DNA from: JAKAVN01 sp963796565
GTDB taxonomy: Bacteria > Desulfobacterota > Binatia > Binatales > Binataceae
Length of the DNA stretch: 64,000 bases
NCBI GenBank assembly: GCA_963796565.1
Contig: CAWCMA010000001.1
Coordinates: 496,001-560,000, forward strand
Direction of reading: 5' to 3'
The translations under genes were made by a program, and so were the position numbers. The number at the start of each line of letters is the position of its first letter. Within the stretch, counting starts at the first letter, position 1. Shown piece by piece: positions 8,925 through 17,088 of this stretch. The notes under the pieces were generated by a model that was given only the letters and a program-made list of their open reading frames with translations, did no database searches and was not told the origin of the DNA.

Positions 8925-9413
8925 TCAGCCGCCGAGCATCCGATGCGATTCGAGTATCGAGCGAACGAAGTCGAGCACGCGCTGGGCGTGGCCGCGCGGC
9001 GTGACCTCATGGAAGGCGCGCGCCACCCGCAGGTCGGCGTTGAGTACGAAGGTCGAACGCGCGGCGACCCCGCCGCGGAGCACGCCAAAGGCGCTCGCCA
9101 GCTCGCCCTTGGGGTCCGAGAGCAGGATGAACTGGAAAGCGTGCTTTTCGGCGAAAGCACGATGGGATTCCACCGAATCGACGCTGACGCCGACGATCGC
9201 GCATTTGAGCGCTGCGAAGGCTTCGCCGAGGTCGCGGAATTCCTTGCCCTCGACCGTGCATCCGGGCGTGTCATCGGCCGGATAGAAGTAAACGACGAGC
9301 CCGTGCCCGCGAAACTCCGCCAGCCGGCGCTCGTTGCCATGCTGGTCGCGAACCGCGATCTCGGCTGCCGCGCCCAAGTCGTCGCCGGCGCGCAATCCCT
9401 CAGTGGACGGCAT
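8925..9413 (-). CDS. Peroxiredoxin, PrxQ/BCP type, lacking the helix-2 resolving cysteine
   Basis: A 162-residue thioredoxin-fold peroxiredoxin. The peroxidatic cysteine sits in FYPADDTPGCTVEGKEFRD near residue 52. PrxQ proteins often have a resolving cysteine five residues later (PGCTxExCxFRD); here that position is lysine-glutamate, and the only other cysteine is in LKCAIVGVS. It therefore behaves like a 1-Cys PrxQ or uses that distant cysteine. It reduces peroxides with thioredoxin or glutathione. The gene overlaps the 3' end of thiC by 14 bases and is probably co-transcribed with it. Confidence 0.9.
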   Translation of the reverse strand: MPSTEGLRAGDDLGAAAEIAVRDQHGNERRLAEFRGHGLVVYFYPADDTPGCTVEGKEFRDLGEAFAALKCAIVGVSVDSVESHRAFAEKHAFQFILLSDPKGELASAFGVLRGGVAARSTFVLNADLRVARAFHEVTPRGHAQRVLDFVRSILESHRMLGG

Positions 9414-10719
9414 GAGCCTCGGCCTCGCCTAGCGCGCGGCGAGCGGCGAACTTGATCGCCGCGTTATCGATATTCACCGAGCACAACGAGCCACACATGC
9501 TGCATACGTTGGAGCCCGAGGCCTCGCTCTCTTCCTTGTAACGGCGCGCCTTGTCCGGGTCCATCGCCATCGCGTACATGCCCTCCCAGTTAAGGGCTTT
9601 GCGATAACGCGACATCTGGTCGTTCCAAACCTTGGCCGCACGCACGCCTTTGACCAGATCGCCTGAGTGCGCGGCGATTCGGGTCGCAATTACGCCCTCG
9701 CGCACGTCGTCGATGTCGGGCAGGCGCAGATGCTCGGCCGGGGTGACGTAGCACAGGAAGTCGGTGCCGGCGGCGGAGGCGATCGCGCCGCCGATTGCGC
9801 CAGTGATGTGGTCGTAACCGGGAGCGACGTCGCAGGTCAGCGGGCCCAACACGTAGAACGGTGCGCCGCCGCAGATGCGTTTTTCCAGTTGCACGTTGGC
9901 TTCGATCTGGTCGAGCGGCACATGGCCGGGCCCTTCGATCATCACCTGCACGCCCAGGTTGCGTGCGCGTTCGGTCAGCTCGCCCAGCACCAGCAACTCG
10001 GCTATCTGGCCGCGATCGGTGGCGTCGCCGGTGGCGCCCGGGCGCAGCCCGTCGCCGAGCGAAATCGTCACGTCATGCTCGCGCAGGATGGCGCAAACCT
10101 CGTCGAAGTGCTCATAGAGCGGGTTCTCACGCCCGGTACGCTCCATCCAGGCCGCCAGCAACGCGCCGCCGCGCGATACGATTCCCTCGATGCGCTGATG
10201 CTGGCGCAGGCGGGCGACGCTCTCGCGCGTCACCCCGCAATGCAGCGTCATATAGTCGACGCCTTGACGCGCCTGGCGCTCGATCACTTCAAGAAAGAAC
10301 TCGCGCTCCAGCTCCATGATCGAATGCTCGGAGGCGACCTGGTAAATCGGCACCGTACCAAGGATGACGGTGCATCGCGAGAGCAACTCAGCGCGAATCT
10401 TGTCCAGGTCAGTGCCGGTCGATAGGTCCATCACCGAATCCGCGCCGAAGCGCACGGCGGTATAGAGCTTCTCGACCTCTTCGTCGAGCAGTTGATGGAA
10501 GTTCGAAGCGCCGATATTGGCGTTGACCTTGGTGCGCAGCCGTTTGCCGATTCCGATCGCGCGGAACTCGTGATGAATGTTGTGAGGGATGACTGCCTCG
10601 CCGCTGGCGACGAGTCCGCGAATTTCTTCGGGCGTGAGGCCCTCGTCCTCGGCCACCTCGATCATCTGCAGGGTCACGATGCCTTTGCGCGCGGCTTCAA
10701 TCTGGGTCATGTCGGACAT
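9400..10719 (-). CDS. thiC: Phosphomethylpyrimidine synthase ThiC
   Basis: The 439-residue protein is a radical-SAM-like ThiC, which converts aminoimidazole ribotide to the thiamine pyrimidine HMP-P. Typical stretches are NANIGAS near residue 66, DLSTG near 98, LHCGVTR near 158, GPGHVPL near 265 and the C-terminal [4Fe-4S] motif CSMCGSLC near 410. It is of the shorter type without the long N-terminal domain. It starts at 10719 after a 116-base gap. I looked there for a TPP riboswitch on the minus strand and did not find the CTGAGA box or its partner. It is followed by the overlapping peroxiredoxin gene. Confidence 0.95.
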   Translation of the reverse strand: MSDMTQIEAARKGIVTLQMIEVAEDEGLTPEEIRGLVASGEAVIPHNIHHEFRAIGIGKRLRTKVNANIGASNFHQLLDEEVEKLYTAVRFGADSVMDLSTGTDLDKIRAELLSRCTVILGTVPIYQVASEHSIMELEREFFLEVIERQARQGVDYMTLHCGVTRESVARLRQHQRIEGIVSRGGALLAAWMERTGRENPLYEHFDEVCAILREHDVTISLGDGLRPGATGDATDRGQIAELLVLGELTERARNLGVQVMIEGPGHVPLDQIEANVQLEKRICGGAPFYVLGPLTCDVAPGYDHITGAIGGAIASAAGTDFLCYVTPAEHLRLPDIDDVREGVIATRIAAHSGDLVKGVRAAKVWNDQMSRYRKALNWEGMYAMAMDPDKARRYKEESEASGSNVCSMCGSLCSVNIDNAAIKFAARRALGEAEAHAVH

Positions 10720-10835
10720 ACCTCGGGTGAAACGTTTCCAGAGACTACTTATACTCCATGCGGACGCCGTTCGTCACGGGGCGCACGGCGCCCGGCCGCG
10801 CGGTCTCACCGATGCATCGGCAAATGCATCAACAG

Positions 10836-11678
10836 CTACTTGCCGGTGAGATGATGCCGGTCCAGAGCTGGAATTTCGGGCGCCGCGCCGGCGCCGTCCT
10901 CCTTCCAGGCCGGCGGCTGTTCGCGTTCGCTGTAAGTCTTGAGCTCGGGACGCATCGGATCGTACACCGCGCGCGACTGCTCGTCGTACCACTGGAACAT
11001 CTCGCGCATGTTGCCCTCGCGTCCCTCCGCGGCCAGCACGCGCGAGCGATGCATGAGTTGCTCTTTGGTCTCGACGAAGTCCTTGCGGTCGAAGCCCCAG
11101 ATGCGCGGATGGACATAAGTGTCCATCCGAATCGCGTCGCATGGGCAGGCCTCGACGCACAGTCCGCAATAGATGCATCGCAGGGTGTCGATCTCGTAGC
11201 GCAGCGGAAACTTCTCGACTTCGGGATTGGGATGCGCGCCGGCCTCGATATAGATGCACTGAGCGGGGCAGGCGGTCGCGCACAAAAAGCACGCCGTGCA
11301 CCGCACGGAACTGTCCGGGCGGAGCGTCAGGCGATGACTTCCGCGATAACCGTCGGGGTAGGTCTTGCGTTGGTCGGGGTACTGTACCGTGGTCGCCGCT
11401 TTGCGCTCTTTGGCAAAGCCCATCGCGTGCGCCATATGCAACGCCAGATTGCGCATGAAGTGGGCGTTGACGATCACCAGGCCGCGCAAGACCTCGCCCA
11501 GGTACAGGCGTTCCCATCGGGTCATTTGTTCGCGTCGTTTCATTGCCTCGCGGTGGATCGGCGTCAGGTCGAAGTCGGTGTTATGTAGATCGGTATCAGT
11601 CTGTGACAACGAGATCGCTCGGTGGGCGGTCTGCAGCCTTGGACGTTCAATATAGGTGGGTCCCGGAATTGTGGTCAA
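10836..11678 (-). CDS. nuoI: NuoI-like 2x[4Fe-4S] ferredoxin subunit (lone gene)
   Basis: Two complete ferredoxin motifs, CTACFLCATACP and CIYCGLCVEACP, lie about 40 residues apart, as in the 23-kDa complex I subunit that carries clusters N6a and N6b. The amphipathic stretch LGEVLRGLVIVNAHFMRNL precedes them, as in NuoI. The protein is 280 residues, longer than usual at both ends. The frame begins with a TTG at 11678 that overlaps the stop of the upstream gene (TTGA); an ATG at 11543 is an alternative and would give a more standard N-terminus. No other complex I gene lies in the window, so it may serve a dispersed complex or another electron-transfer partner. Confidence 0.85.
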   Translation of the reverse strand: MTTIPGPTYIERPRLQTAHRAISLSQTDTDLHNTDFDLTPIHREAMKRREQMTRWERLYLGEVLRGLVIVNAHFMRNLALHMAHAMGFAKERKAATTVQYPDQRKTYPDGYRGSHRLTLRPDSSVRCTACFLCATACPAQCIYIEAGAHPNPEVEKFPLRYEIDTLRCIYCGLCVEACPCDAIRMDTYVHPRIWGFDRKDFVETKEQLMHRSRVLAAEGREGNMREMFQWYDEQSRAVYDPMRPELKTYSEREQPPAWKEDGAGAAPEIPALDRHHLTGK

Positions 11679-12235
11679 GTTGAGCGCTGGAGGAACTCCG
11701 CCTCTTCGGGCGTCAAGGCACGGTCGAGCACGGCGTTGCGATGCGGGAAGCGGCCGAAGCGGCGGATGACTTCCATGTGATGCTCGGCGTACTCGACGTA
11801 CCCGGCCATCGTGGGATGTTCCGCAGCGAGCTTACGAAAGAGCCGCAGCGATTCGTTCTGATCGTCGAGGTTCTCGCTGTGCTGAAACGGCAGATAGATG
11901 AAAGGCCGCCGGGCCGGCGCCAGCGCGAGATCGAATCCGCGCGCGACCGCATCTTGCGCCGTCGCGAGCGCCTTGGGATCGGTCGCAAAAGCGCGCGGGG
12001 TACCGCGAAAGATGTTGCGCGGAAACTGGTCGAGCAGAAGGATCAGCGCGAGCGCGTTGGAGGGCGAATCTTTCCAGCTATCGAGTTCGCCGCCGGCCGC
12101 ACGTTCGTGATCGGCGAGGAAGCCCATTCTACAGGCCCGGTCGAAGCCGTCGTCCTGCGCGAACCATCGGCGCTCGTGCTCCGGGTTGGAGCCATCGCCG
12201 AACCAGAACTCCAGGATTTCGTCGACGCGTCCCAT
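11675..12235 (-). CDS. DUF924-family protein
   Basis: A 186-residue helical protein with the family's hallmark stretches: DEILEFWFGDG at the N-terminus, LALILLLDQFPRNIFRGTPRAFATD centrally (positions about 62-86) and HHMEVIRRFGRFPHRN near residue 155. The fold is TPR-like; the molecular role is unknown. The start at 12235 has AAGGA eight bases upstream and begins the conserved core, so the longer open frame was rejected. Its stop overlaps the TTG start of the NuoI-like gene, suggesting coupling. Confidence 0.87.
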   Translation of the reverse strand: MGRVDEILEFWFGDGSNPEHERRWFAQDDGFDRACRMGFLADHERAAGGELDSWKDSPSNALALILLLDQFPRNIFRGTPRAFATDPKALATAQDAVARGFDLALAPARRPFIYLPFQHSENLDDQNESLRLFRKLAAEHPTMAGYVEYAEHHMEVIRRFGRFPHRNAVLDRALTPEEAEFLQRST

Positions 12236-12298
12236 CGAGGATTCCTTCGCTTTCCATGCGCTCGCTTCGAACGCGCGATTGGGGAATATTCTGTCTGA

Positions 12299-12319
12299 GG
12301 TTCCAGGCCGCCCGGAACC
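12299..12319. promoter_or_regulatory. GGTTCC-N9-GGAACC inverted repeat before the NtaA-type gene
   Basis: A perfect 6-base dyad with a 9-base spacer lies 10 bases upstream of the monooxygenase ATG, in the 93-base divergent gap shared with the DUF924 gene. The size suits a dimeric repressor or activator site, or a small 5'-UTR hairpin. No regulator gene is adjacent. Confidence 0.35.
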
Positions 12320-12328
12320 GCCCATTAT

Positions 12329-13729
12329 ATGAAAAAAATCATTCATCTCAACGCGTTCAACCAGTGCTCGGCGGCGCTGCAATCGTTCGGGCAGTTCCGC
12401 AACCCGCGCGATCGCACCTCCCAGGGATACACCTCGACCCGCTTCTGGGTCGATCTCGCGCGCACGTTGGAAGCCGGATGCTTCGATTCCATTTTCTTCG
12501 CCGACGTCCACGGCGCCTACGACGTCTACAAGGGCAGCGCGGAGGCCGGGATTCGCCACGCCGTGCAGTTTCCCGGTAACGATCCGACGATGCTGTTTCC
12601 CGCGATGGCGCAGGCGACCCGCCACCTCGGCTTCATCTCGACCTACAGCACGACTTACTATCCGCCGTTCCATACCGCCAAGCTCTTCTCCTCGCTCGAC
12701 CATTTCACCGGCGGCCGCGTCGGCTGGAATATCGTGACCTCATATCTCGATAGCGCCTGCCGCAACGGCTTGGGCGAGATGCTCCCGCACGACCAGCGTT
12801 ACGAACGCGCCGAGGAATACATGGAGGTGGCGTACAAGCTGTGGGAGGCGAGCTGGGAGGAAAACGCGATCGTACGCGACTCCGCGCGCGACATGCATAC
12901 CGATCCCGCGCGCGTCCATCCGATCCATTACAAGGGCAAATACTTCGAGGTCGAGGGGCCGCATATGTGCGAGCCTTCGCCGCAGCGCACGCCGCTGTTG
13001 CTGCAGGCCGGCCAATCGAGCCGCGGCATCGCGTTCGGCGCGCGCCACGGAGAGGCGCTGTTCCTGGTCTATCCGACGATCGAGGTCACGCGCGCGCGGG
13101 TGGAGCGCATCCGTGCCGCCATTCGCGGGCAGGGGCGCGACCCCGACCACGTCAAGCTGGTCCTGGCGCTCTCCGTCATCGTCGCCGAGACCGACGAGGA
13201 GGCCCGACTAAAGGAGCAACGTCTGCGCTCTTACGCCAGCCCCGACGGAGCGTTCGCGCTGTTTGGCGGATGGACCGGGGTTGATCTTTCGCAATTCCGC
13301 GACGGCGACGTACTCGACCGCTTTCCTTCGGAGGGAATCAAGTCGGCCGCGCGATGGTTCTCGGCGGTGCATCCGGAACGTTCGCCGCTGACGCTGGCCG
13401 AGGCGCGCGAAGAGATGAAGCTTGCGAGCCTGATGCCGCTGCTCGTCGGCGAGCCCGCACGCGTCGCCGACGAACTCGAGCGTTGGGTCGACGAGACCGG
13501 GATCGACGGCATCAACTTGGTGCCGATCTATCAACCCGGCAGTTTCACCGATTTCATCGAGTTGGTGGTGCCCGAGTTGCAGCGCCGCGGCCGGGCACGC
13601 ACAGGTTACGACGGCGCCACGCTGCGCGAGAACCTGTTCGGCGCGGGCCATCCACGCCTGCTGTCCGACCATCCTGCGTACCGCATCGCCGGCGTCGCTC
13701 CGCCAGGCAAAGACGCCACCGCCGCCTGA
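12329..13729 (+). CDS. NtaA/SnaA/DszA-family FMN-dependent monooxygenase
   Basis: The 466-residue protein shows the large-subunit pattern of the nitrilotriacetate/dibenzothiophene-sulfone monooxygenase family: SQGYTSTRFWVDLARTLE near residue 31, FFADVHGAYDVYKG near 57, STYSTTYYPPFHTAK near 105, GGRVGWNIVTS near 130 and the catalytic-domain stretch LLQAGQSSRGIAFGARHGEA near 225. Such enzymes use FMNH2 from a separate reductase to cleave C-N or C-S bonds. No flavin reductase is next to it. The ATG at 12329 lies in an AT-rich context without a good ribosome site. The substrate is unknown. Confidence 0.92.
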   Translation: MKKIIHLNAFNQCSAALQSFGQFRNPRDRTSQGYTSTRFWVDLARTLEAGCFDSIFFADVHGAYDVYKGSAEAGIRHAVQFPGNDPTMLFPAMAQATRHLGFISTYSTTYYPPFHTAKLFSSLDHFTGGRVGWNIVTSYLDSACRNGLGEMLPHDQRYERAEEYMEVAYKLWEASWEENAIVRDSARDMHTDPARVHPIHYKGKYFEVEGPHMCEPSPQRTPLLLQAGQSSRGIAFGARHGEALFLVYPTIEVTRARVERIRAAIRGQGRDPDHVKLVLALSVIVAETDEEARLKEQRLRSYASPDGAFALFGGWTGVDLSQFRDGDVLDRFPSEGIKSAARWFSAVHPERSPLTLAEAREEMKLASLMPLLVGEPARVADELERWVDETGIDGINLVPIYQPGSFTDFIELVVPELQRRGRARTGYDGATLRENLFGAGHPRLLSDHPAYRIAGVAPPGKDATAA

Positions 13730-13782
13730 GCGCTGCTGCCCACTGTTTGGAGCCGGTGCCGGATTCGCAAGCGTCTGCGGAA

Positions 13783-14988
13783 TTATCGAGATCGAGATCG
13801 CGAGATCGCGATCGCGGCCAGCGACGAACCAATCACGAGAGCGACGAACGCGAGAGGCCACGCGCCGGGCATTCTGAGGCCGCCCCCCGCGTCGAGCGCG
13901 AAGCCCGCCGCCAGTGGCCCGAGCGCGCCGCCGGCGAAACCCACCAGCGAATAGACCGCCAGCGTCGCGCCTTCCTCGCCCGGCCGCGCCGCTGCCACCG
14001 CGCCTGCGGTCAACGCGCCCGAGTCGGCCGAGATGGCGAAGGCGTAGCCAAACAGCATCGTGGCGGTCAGCGCGAAGGAAAAATTTCCGCAAAAGGCGGT
14101 CACGAGGCCCATGATGACGCTCGAGATCGCGAACCATCGAATCAGCCGCTTGCGCGAGCCGCGGATGGCCAACTCGGCGCCCATGATGCTGGCGGGCAGG
14201 CTCGTCACCGTGACGACGGTTGCCCAGTTGGTGATCGCGGAGCCGGGCGCGCCGCCACCAAAACGCGTCCACGCGAACAGCAGATAGGCAGGCAGCCAAG
14301 CTCGAAAGCCGAACAGTTCCCATGAGTGGCCGCCATAGGCGAGCACGTAAGAGAGCGCGTCGCGATTGGTGAGCACGGGGCGGAAGTCGAGCGGATGGCG
14401 GCTGTTCGCGACGGCGTCGGGTTCGCGCTCGACCGGAATTCCCGAGGCCGCAACGAGCATCAGCGCTGCCGCGGCGACCGAACCGAGCGCACTCGCCCAG
14501 AACGCGCCCGGCCATCCGTAGCGCTGTGCCATCCATCCGCTGGCGAAGAACGACAGGCTCGCGCCCACGCCGAAAGCCGCCGTGTAGTAGGGAACGGAAC
14601 GGATTCGCGCCGTTCCCTTGAGGCGCTCGGTCAGGATGCGCAGGCCGGGCATGTAGGTTCCCGCCAGCGCCATCCCGGCCAGCGCACGAAACAGCATCGC
14701 GCTCCAGAATCCACGCGCCAGCCATGCGAAGCCGCAACCTGAGGTCACGCCCAGCGCCGCGCCGACCAGATAGATCGCGCGCGAATCGATCCGGTCGGTC
14801 ATCCCGACCAGCGCCGGCACCGCAAGCGCATAGCCGAGCAAGTACGCGCTGCCGATCCATCCGGCCTGCACCGGGTCGAGCTGCCAGCGGTGCGACAATT
14901 CGACCAGCAGCGAAGCGAAGGCCGCATATCCCGCCATCGAAAAAATCTCGGCGGCGATGAGGCCTCCGACGAGGCGGCCCTTGTTCAT
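13783..14988 (-). CDS. MFS transporter
   Basis: A 401-residue protein with about 12 hydrophobic segments. The cytoplasmic loop between helices 2 and 3 reads GMTDRIDSRAIYLVG, a variant of the major-facilitator motif GxxxDRxGRR. RALAGMALAGTYMPGLRIL near residue 105 resembles the helix-4 motif. The start ATG (14988) overlaps the stop of the upstream gene by one base (TGATG), so the pair is coupled. The substrate is unknown. The 3' end is built from repeated GAGATC/CGCGATC words coding for SRSRSR. Confidence 0.85.
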   Translation of the reverse strand: MNKGRLVGGLIAAEIFSMAGYAAFASLLVELSHRWQLDPVQAGWIGSAYLLGYALAVPALVGMTDRIDSRAIYLVGAALGVTSGCGFAWLARGFWSAMLFRALAGMALAGTYMPGLRILTERLKGTARIRSVPYYTAAFGVGASLSFFASGWMAQRYGWPGAFWASALGSVAAAALMLVAASGIPVEREPDAVANSRHPLDFRPVLTNRDALSYVLAYGGHSWELFGFRAWLPAYLLFAWTRFGGGAPGSAITNWATVVTVTSLPASIMGAELAIRGSRKRLIRWFAISSVIMGLVTAFCGNFSFALTATMLFGYAFAISADSGALTAGAVAAARPGEEGATLAVYSLVGFAGGALGPLAAGFALDAGGGLRMPGAWPLAFVALVIGSSLAAIAISRSRSR

Positions 14989-15629
14989 CAACTGCGGCGG
15001 CGGTGAGAGTACGGAAGAAGCTCGTCGCGGCGAGTGCTTTCCGAGCCGCTGGTCGGACAGGTGAACGCGTACGCGACCTTGGTTACCTTGCGCGTCTGTG
15101 CGCTGAACAGCACCATCATCACGATGCACGGCTCGATCTGGCCCTGGAGTTCGATCACCCGCTCGTCGTGCCCAGTGCCTTTGAGCTTGGGATAGCGCTG
15201 GTGGACAACCTCCGGACCGAGGCCGGCGAGCGGCGAGTGGGCGTCCTCGATAATCACCAGTTTGTCGTTGTCATCGAAGAACAGAGCGTAGTTGCTCTCG
15301 GGCGGGTTGTAGACCGTGGCCGGCTCGGGCCGGACCTCTCCGATCTTGACCTCCGGGAAGCCGACGGGCGGGCGCGGTTTGCCCGGGTAGTCTTGCGGTG
15401 CAACAGGGAACATCTTGACCACCTCGTCGAGCGCGCTGAGGCCGGGCACCAGGTCGCCGATCTTTTTTCCGCTCCGCAGCACAGCCGAAAAGTGAAACGG
15501 TTCGGCCGCGAGCGCGGGCCATACCGCCGCGAAGGTTAGGATGAAGGCGAGGGTGATGGCCGCAAGTGTCGGACCCGCGGAGATTGCGATTGGCGTCGTC
15601 TGCGACCGGCGGCGGAGCATGATGCGCAT
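14988..15629 (-). CDS. Secreted protein of unknown function
   Basis: I do not recognise this family. From the ATG at 15629 it starts with a basic segment and a signal peptide (ITLAFILTFAAVWPALAA), then a mature part of about 170 residues with LRSGKKIGDLVPGLSALDEVVKMF, reminiscent of proteins that follow a pattern of small periplasmic sensors. A single cysteine pair (CIVMM and FTCPTS) could form a disulfide. Upstream in-frame ATGs at 15647 and 15656 are possible starts; none has a strong ribosome site. It ends on the start codon of the MFS gene, so a shared role with that transporter is plausible. Confidence 0.65.
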   Translation of the reverse strand: MRIMLRRRSQTTPIAISAGPTLAAITLAFILTFAAVWPALAAEPFHFSAVLRSGKKIGDLVPGLSALDEVVKMFPVAPQDYPGKPRPPVGFPEVKIGEVRPEPATVYNPPESNYALFFDDNDKLVIIEDAHSPLAGLGPEVVHQRYPKLKGTGHDERVIELQGQIEPCIVMMVLFSAQTRKVTKVAYAFTCPTSGSESTRRDELLPYSHRRRS

Positions 15630-15762
15630 GCTACTTGCTTGTCTCATTTTCGGCATTCGTTCAATCGCACAGCTCAAGCTCCAAGTTCTCTCGCAAGCTC
15701 TCACGAAAACTCCATAGCAGGCCGTGCACGAGCTATGCGCGGTCGAGCGTATCGAATATGAC

Positions 15763-17004
15763 ATGCAGGCTATGGAAGCCGAGCAGAAGCGTGCGTATGT
15801 CGCTCCGGACGGCGGCACAACCGCTATCGGGGCCGGCCACGCATTAGCGGCGGCCTTCCTCGGCTGGACGCTCGACGCCTTCGATTTCTTCGTGTTGGTT
15901 TTCGTGGTTCCGGCGATCGCGAAGGAATTCCATCGTTCGGTGGCCGACGTGGCCTTCACCATCACCGCGACGCTGATGATGCGTCCGGTGGGAGCGTTGC
16001 TGTTCGGTTGGATGGCCGACCGTTGGGGGCGGCGCCTGCCGCTGATGATCGACGTGATTTTCTACTCGGTCATCGAGCTGTTGAGCGGGTTTGCGCCGAG
16101 CTACAGGGCCTTTCTCGTGCTGCGCGCGCTCTACGGGATCGGAATGGGCGGAGAGTGGGGCGTCGGCGCGTCGCTGGCGATGGAGGTGGTGCCGGCGCGA
16201 TGGCGCGGGACGCTCTCGGGACTGCTGCAGGAGGGTTACTCGGTCGGCTACTTGCTTGCGGCGGCCGCTTACTTTTTCATTTTTCCGCATTTCGGATGGC
16301 GCGCGATGTTCATAGTCGGCGGCTTGCCAGCGCTGCTTACGCTGTACATCCGGACCAAGGTGCCGGAATCGCTGGCGTGGAAGCGCGTCCGCCCGGATAC
16401 GCGCAAGATTCTGCGCGCGGTGCGCACCAACTTGCCGCAGTTCATTTATTTGGTCGTGTTGATGACGATGATGAATCTGATGGGCCACGCGACCCAGGAC
16501 ATGTATCCGACGTTTCTCGAGCGCGAGCGCGGCCTTGACCCGCGCGCGGTCGCGACGATGGCGGTGCTCTACAGCGTCGGCGCGCTGTTGGGCGGAGTCA
16601 CCGTCGGATGGCTCTCGGACCGCATCGGACGGCGGCGTGCGATGGCGGGGGCGGCGATCCTCGCCGTGCTGGTCGTACCGCTATGGGTTTATCCGCATTC
16701 GCTCGGATGGCTCACGGCCGGCGCGTTTGTGATGCAGTTCATGGTGCAGGGCGCATGGGGAGTCATACCGGCGCATCTTTCGGAACTATCGCCGCCGGAA
16801 GTGCGGGGGCTGTTCACCGGGCTGGCCTACCAGTTGGGCGTGATGTTCGCGGCCAACGCGGCGTTCGTCGAGGCCCTGATGGCCGAGCGGATGTCGTACG
16901 CGACGGCGCTGGCGACGGTGGCATCATTCGCTCTGGTCGGCGCCGCGATCGTTATAAGCCTCGGAAAAGAGCGTAAGGGATCCGACTTGCATCGCTCTTT
17001 GTAA
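15763..17004 (+). CDS. MFS transporter, SHS-like (sialate/lactate:H+ symporter family)
   Basis: A 413-residue protein with 12 hydrophobic segments. LGWTLDAFDFFVLVFVV in helix 1 is the signature seen in NanT/Jen1-type symporters, followed by GWMADRWGRRLPLM between helices 2 and 3, GMGGEWGVGASLAMEVVP in helix 4 and the repeated GWLSDRIGRRRAM in the second half. It probably imports an organic acid with protons; the exact substrate is not known. ATGs at 15763 and 15772 both fit; a GTG at 15724 is less likely. A terminator hairpin follows the stop. Confidence 0.88.
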   Translation: MQAMEAEQKRAYVAPDGGTTAIGAGHALAAAFLGWTLDAFDFFVLVFVVPAIAKEFHRSVADVAFTITATLMMRPVGALLFGWMADRWGRRLPLMIDVIFYSVIELLSGFAPSYRAFLVLRALYGIGMGGEWGVGASLAMEVVPARWRGTLSGLLQEGYSVGYLLAAAAYFFIFPHFGWRAMFIVGGLPALLTLYIRTKVPESLAWKRVRPDTRKILRAVRTNLPQFIYLVVLMTMMNLMGHATQDMYPTFLERERGLDPRAVATMAVLYSVGALLGGVTVGWLSDRIGRRRAMAGAAILAVLVVPLWVYPHSLGWLTAGAFVMQFMVQGAWGVIPAHLSELSPPEVRGLFTGLAYQLGVMFAANAAFVEALMAERMSYATALATVASFALVGAAIVISLGKERKGSDLHRSL

Positions 17005-17005
17005 C

Positions 17006-17033
17006 AAGGTGCCGTTGGACAACGGCCTTTTTT
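17006..17033 (+). terminator. Rho-independent terminator after the SHS-like transporter gene
   Basis: AAGG (17006-17009) and CCGTT (17012-17016) pair with AACGG and CCTT (17021-17029) around a GGAC loop, with a two-base bulge, and a six-T run ends at 17033. It lies two bases past the stop codon. Confidence 0.75.
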
Positions 17034-17074
17034 CTGCCGCTAGTGGCCCCTACAGTTGAGATGGCTGTCTGCGT

Positions 17075-17080
17075 TAGAAT
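17075..17080 (+). promoter_or_regulatory. Likely -10 element of alaS
   Basis: TAGAAT lies nine bases before the alaS ATG (17089). TTGAGA at 17056 is too close (13-base spacer) to be a standard -35. Transcription starting about seven bases downstream would give an almost leaderless mRNA, which agrees with the absence of a ribosome-binding site. Confidence 0.4.
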
Positions 17081-17088
17081 AGTTCCAC

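Noticed and set aside
10720..10835. TPP riboswitch before thiC
   Set aside because: The minus-strand leader lacks the CTGAGA box and the matching ACCTGA-type half; the gap is only 116 bases.
13780..13815. GAGATC/CGCGATC repeats at the MFS gene end as a regulatory array
   Set aside because: They are short, irregular and code for the SRSRSR tail; local slippage explains them.
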